Source: Catellatospora coxensis (GTDB taxonomy: Bacteria > Actinomycetota > Actinomycetes > Mycobacteriales > Micromonosporaceae). Taken from it: a stretch of 43,518 bases of DNA. Both the position numbers and the translations under genes were made by a program. Numbering within the stretch: the first letter of the stretch is position 1; each line of letters begins with the position of its first letter. The DNA lies in NCBI RefSeq assembly GCF_016862635.1, contig NZ_BONI01000080.1, positions 1-43,518 of the forward strand, written 5' to 3'. Positions 42,653 to 43,518 of the stretch are shown here, piece by piece. The notes beneath the pieces are model-generated. The model did no database searches. It saw only the letters and a list, made by a program, of their open reading frames with translations, and was not told where the DNA came from.

Positions 42653-43447
42653 ATGGAGATCGAGGGCGCATACGGGACGCGGCTGCGCGTGACCGAGTTC
42701 GGCGGGACCGGGCCGGGCATCCTGCTGCTGCACGGCCTGACCGACCACGCCGCCACCTGGGCGTCCACCGCGTCGTGGCTGACCGCGTACGGCCGTGTCG
42801 TCGGCTACGACGCCCGCGGGCACGGCCGCAGCGAGCACCCCGACGGGCCGTACACCCGCGACGCCTACGTCGGTGACGCCGCCGCGGTGATCGAGCGCCT
42901 GGGCCTGGGGCCCGCCCTGGTGATAGGCCACTCCATGGGCGGGCTGACCGCGTGGCAGCTCGCCGGGCGGCGGCCCGAACTGGTGCGCGCGATCGTCATC
43001 GGCGACATGAGCCCGGTCACCCCCGCCGACGCGGTGAGCAGCTGGCGGGACTGGCTGGCGAGCTGGCCGGTGCCGTTCGCCTCGCCGGACGCGGTGCGGG
43101 CCCACTTCGGGGCCGAGCGGCCGGCGCTGGGGGAGGCGTTCGCCGAGGTGATGTGGCAGGCCCCGGACGGCTGGCGACCGCGTACGCGGACCGCACACCT
43201 GCTCGCCACGGTCGAGCACTGGGCGGCCCGCGACCATCGCCTGGAGCTGGCAATGGTCACGTGCCCGGCGCTGGTCGTCGCGGGCGGCCGCAGCGACAAC
43301 CCGGCCGAGGGCCAGCGTGAGGGCGCGGAACTGCTGCCCGACGGCGAGTTCGTGCTGCTGCCCGAGTCCGGGCACGTGCTGCACCGCGAGGACCCGGCGG
43401 GCTGGCGCGCGGCCGTGCAGCCGTTCACGGCCCGGGTGCTGGCCTGA
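42653..43447 (+). CDS. Alpha/beta hydrolase
   Basis: 264 residues with the nucleophile elbow GHSMGG (Ser94), oxyanion LLLHGLTDHAATW, YDARGHGRSEHPDG after strand 4, and the catalytic His in SGHVLHRED near residue 246; an Asp in VVAGGRSDNPAEG is the likely acid. The substrate (ester, lactone or haloalkane type) is not determinable. AAGGAGGG at 42641-42648 gives a normal ribosome site for the ATG. It is probably the repressed target of the divergent PadR regulator. Confidence 0.9.
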   Translation: MEIEGAYGTRLRVTEFGGTGPGILLLHGLTDHAATWASTASWLTAYGRVVGYDARGHGRSEHPDGPYTRDAYVGDAAAVIERLGLGPALVIGHSMGGLTAWQLAGRRPELVRAIVIGDMSPVTPADAVSSWRDWLASWPVPFASPDAVRAHFGAERPALGEAFAEVMWQAPDGWRPRTRTAHLLATVEHWAARDHRLELAMVTCPALVVAGGRSDNPAEGQREGAELLPDGEFVLLPESGHVLHREDPAGWRAAVQPFTARVLA

Positions 43448-43518
43448 CCCCCGCGCCGGGCGACGGCCCAGCCGGCACGGTCCGGGCACGCCGGTGGCGG
43501 GCCGCGACACGGTCGCGG

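Overview
This is a high-GC actinobacterial chromosome segment, most likely from the Micromonosporaceae. That family assignment is an inference from gene order and composition; no rRNA is present. The left two thirds follows the conserved order known from Mycobacterium (Rv1691 to Rv1713) and Streptomyces: TPR protein, HAD hydrolase, small proteins, tlyA, NAD kinase, recN, steA, steB, pyrG, a NUDIX ADP-ribose pyrophosphatase, ald, parA, scpA, scpB, a pseudouridine synthase, cmk and der. GTG starts, 4-base stop/start overlaps (ATGA, GTGA) and -10 hexamers only 6-8 bases before the start codon (the leaderless-mRNA layout) recur throughout.

Layout. 1-5984: an operon-like run with an RGG-repeat/TPR/poly-acidic protein (cut by the left edge), a NagD-like phosphatase, a phasin-like protein with a histone-H1-like tail, a 75-residue protein, TlyA and NAD kinase. 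6113-7858: recN, behind a promoter that resembles the PafBC-dependent DNA-damage promoter. 7859-8535: two strong hairpins and a leftward SMR transporter. 8545-16791: steA and steB, then four envelope genes (MraY/WecA-like transferase, MurJ-like flippase, GT4 glycosyltransferase, phosphatase-like membrane protein) joined by overlaps. 16832-19206: pyrG and a NUDIX gene. 19207-21866: an intergenic region with a large inverted repeat in the slot where xerD lies in relatives, then ald and parA. 21919-24839: scpA, scpB and the pseudouridine synthase, overlapping. 24899-28548: a TIGR03089-type protein, an NTF2-like protein, a lysozyme-like surface protein, a NUDIX gene and endonuclease V. 28777-30946: cmk and der, joined by a 27-codon ORF. 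31118-33754: type III polyketide synthase, ICMT-like methyltransferase and flavoprotein, an srsABC-like phenolic-lipid cluster. 33815-43447: mscL, a Ser/Thr kinase with a beta-propeller, an AlkB-like dioxygenase, a small coiled-coil protein, a ThrE-like exporter, a RidA protein, a DUF3516-type helicase, a PadR regulator and an alpha/beta hydrolase.

The main themes are chromosome maintenance (ParA, ScpAB, RecN, Der), envelope construction and division (SteAB plus the glycan module, the lysozyme-like protein, phenolic lipids), nucleotide metabolism (NadK, PyrG, Cmk, NUDIX) and repair (RecN, endonuclease V, AlkB). The items most worth a second look are the charge-segregated RGG/poly-acidic protein, the 38-base perfect palindrome at 37667-37704 (four alternating ACATC/GATGT half-sites), the 27-codon ORF bridging cmk and der with two ATGA junctions, the PafBC-like recN promoter, and palindromic repeats that seem to have entered coding sequence in scpB and the endonuclease V gene.
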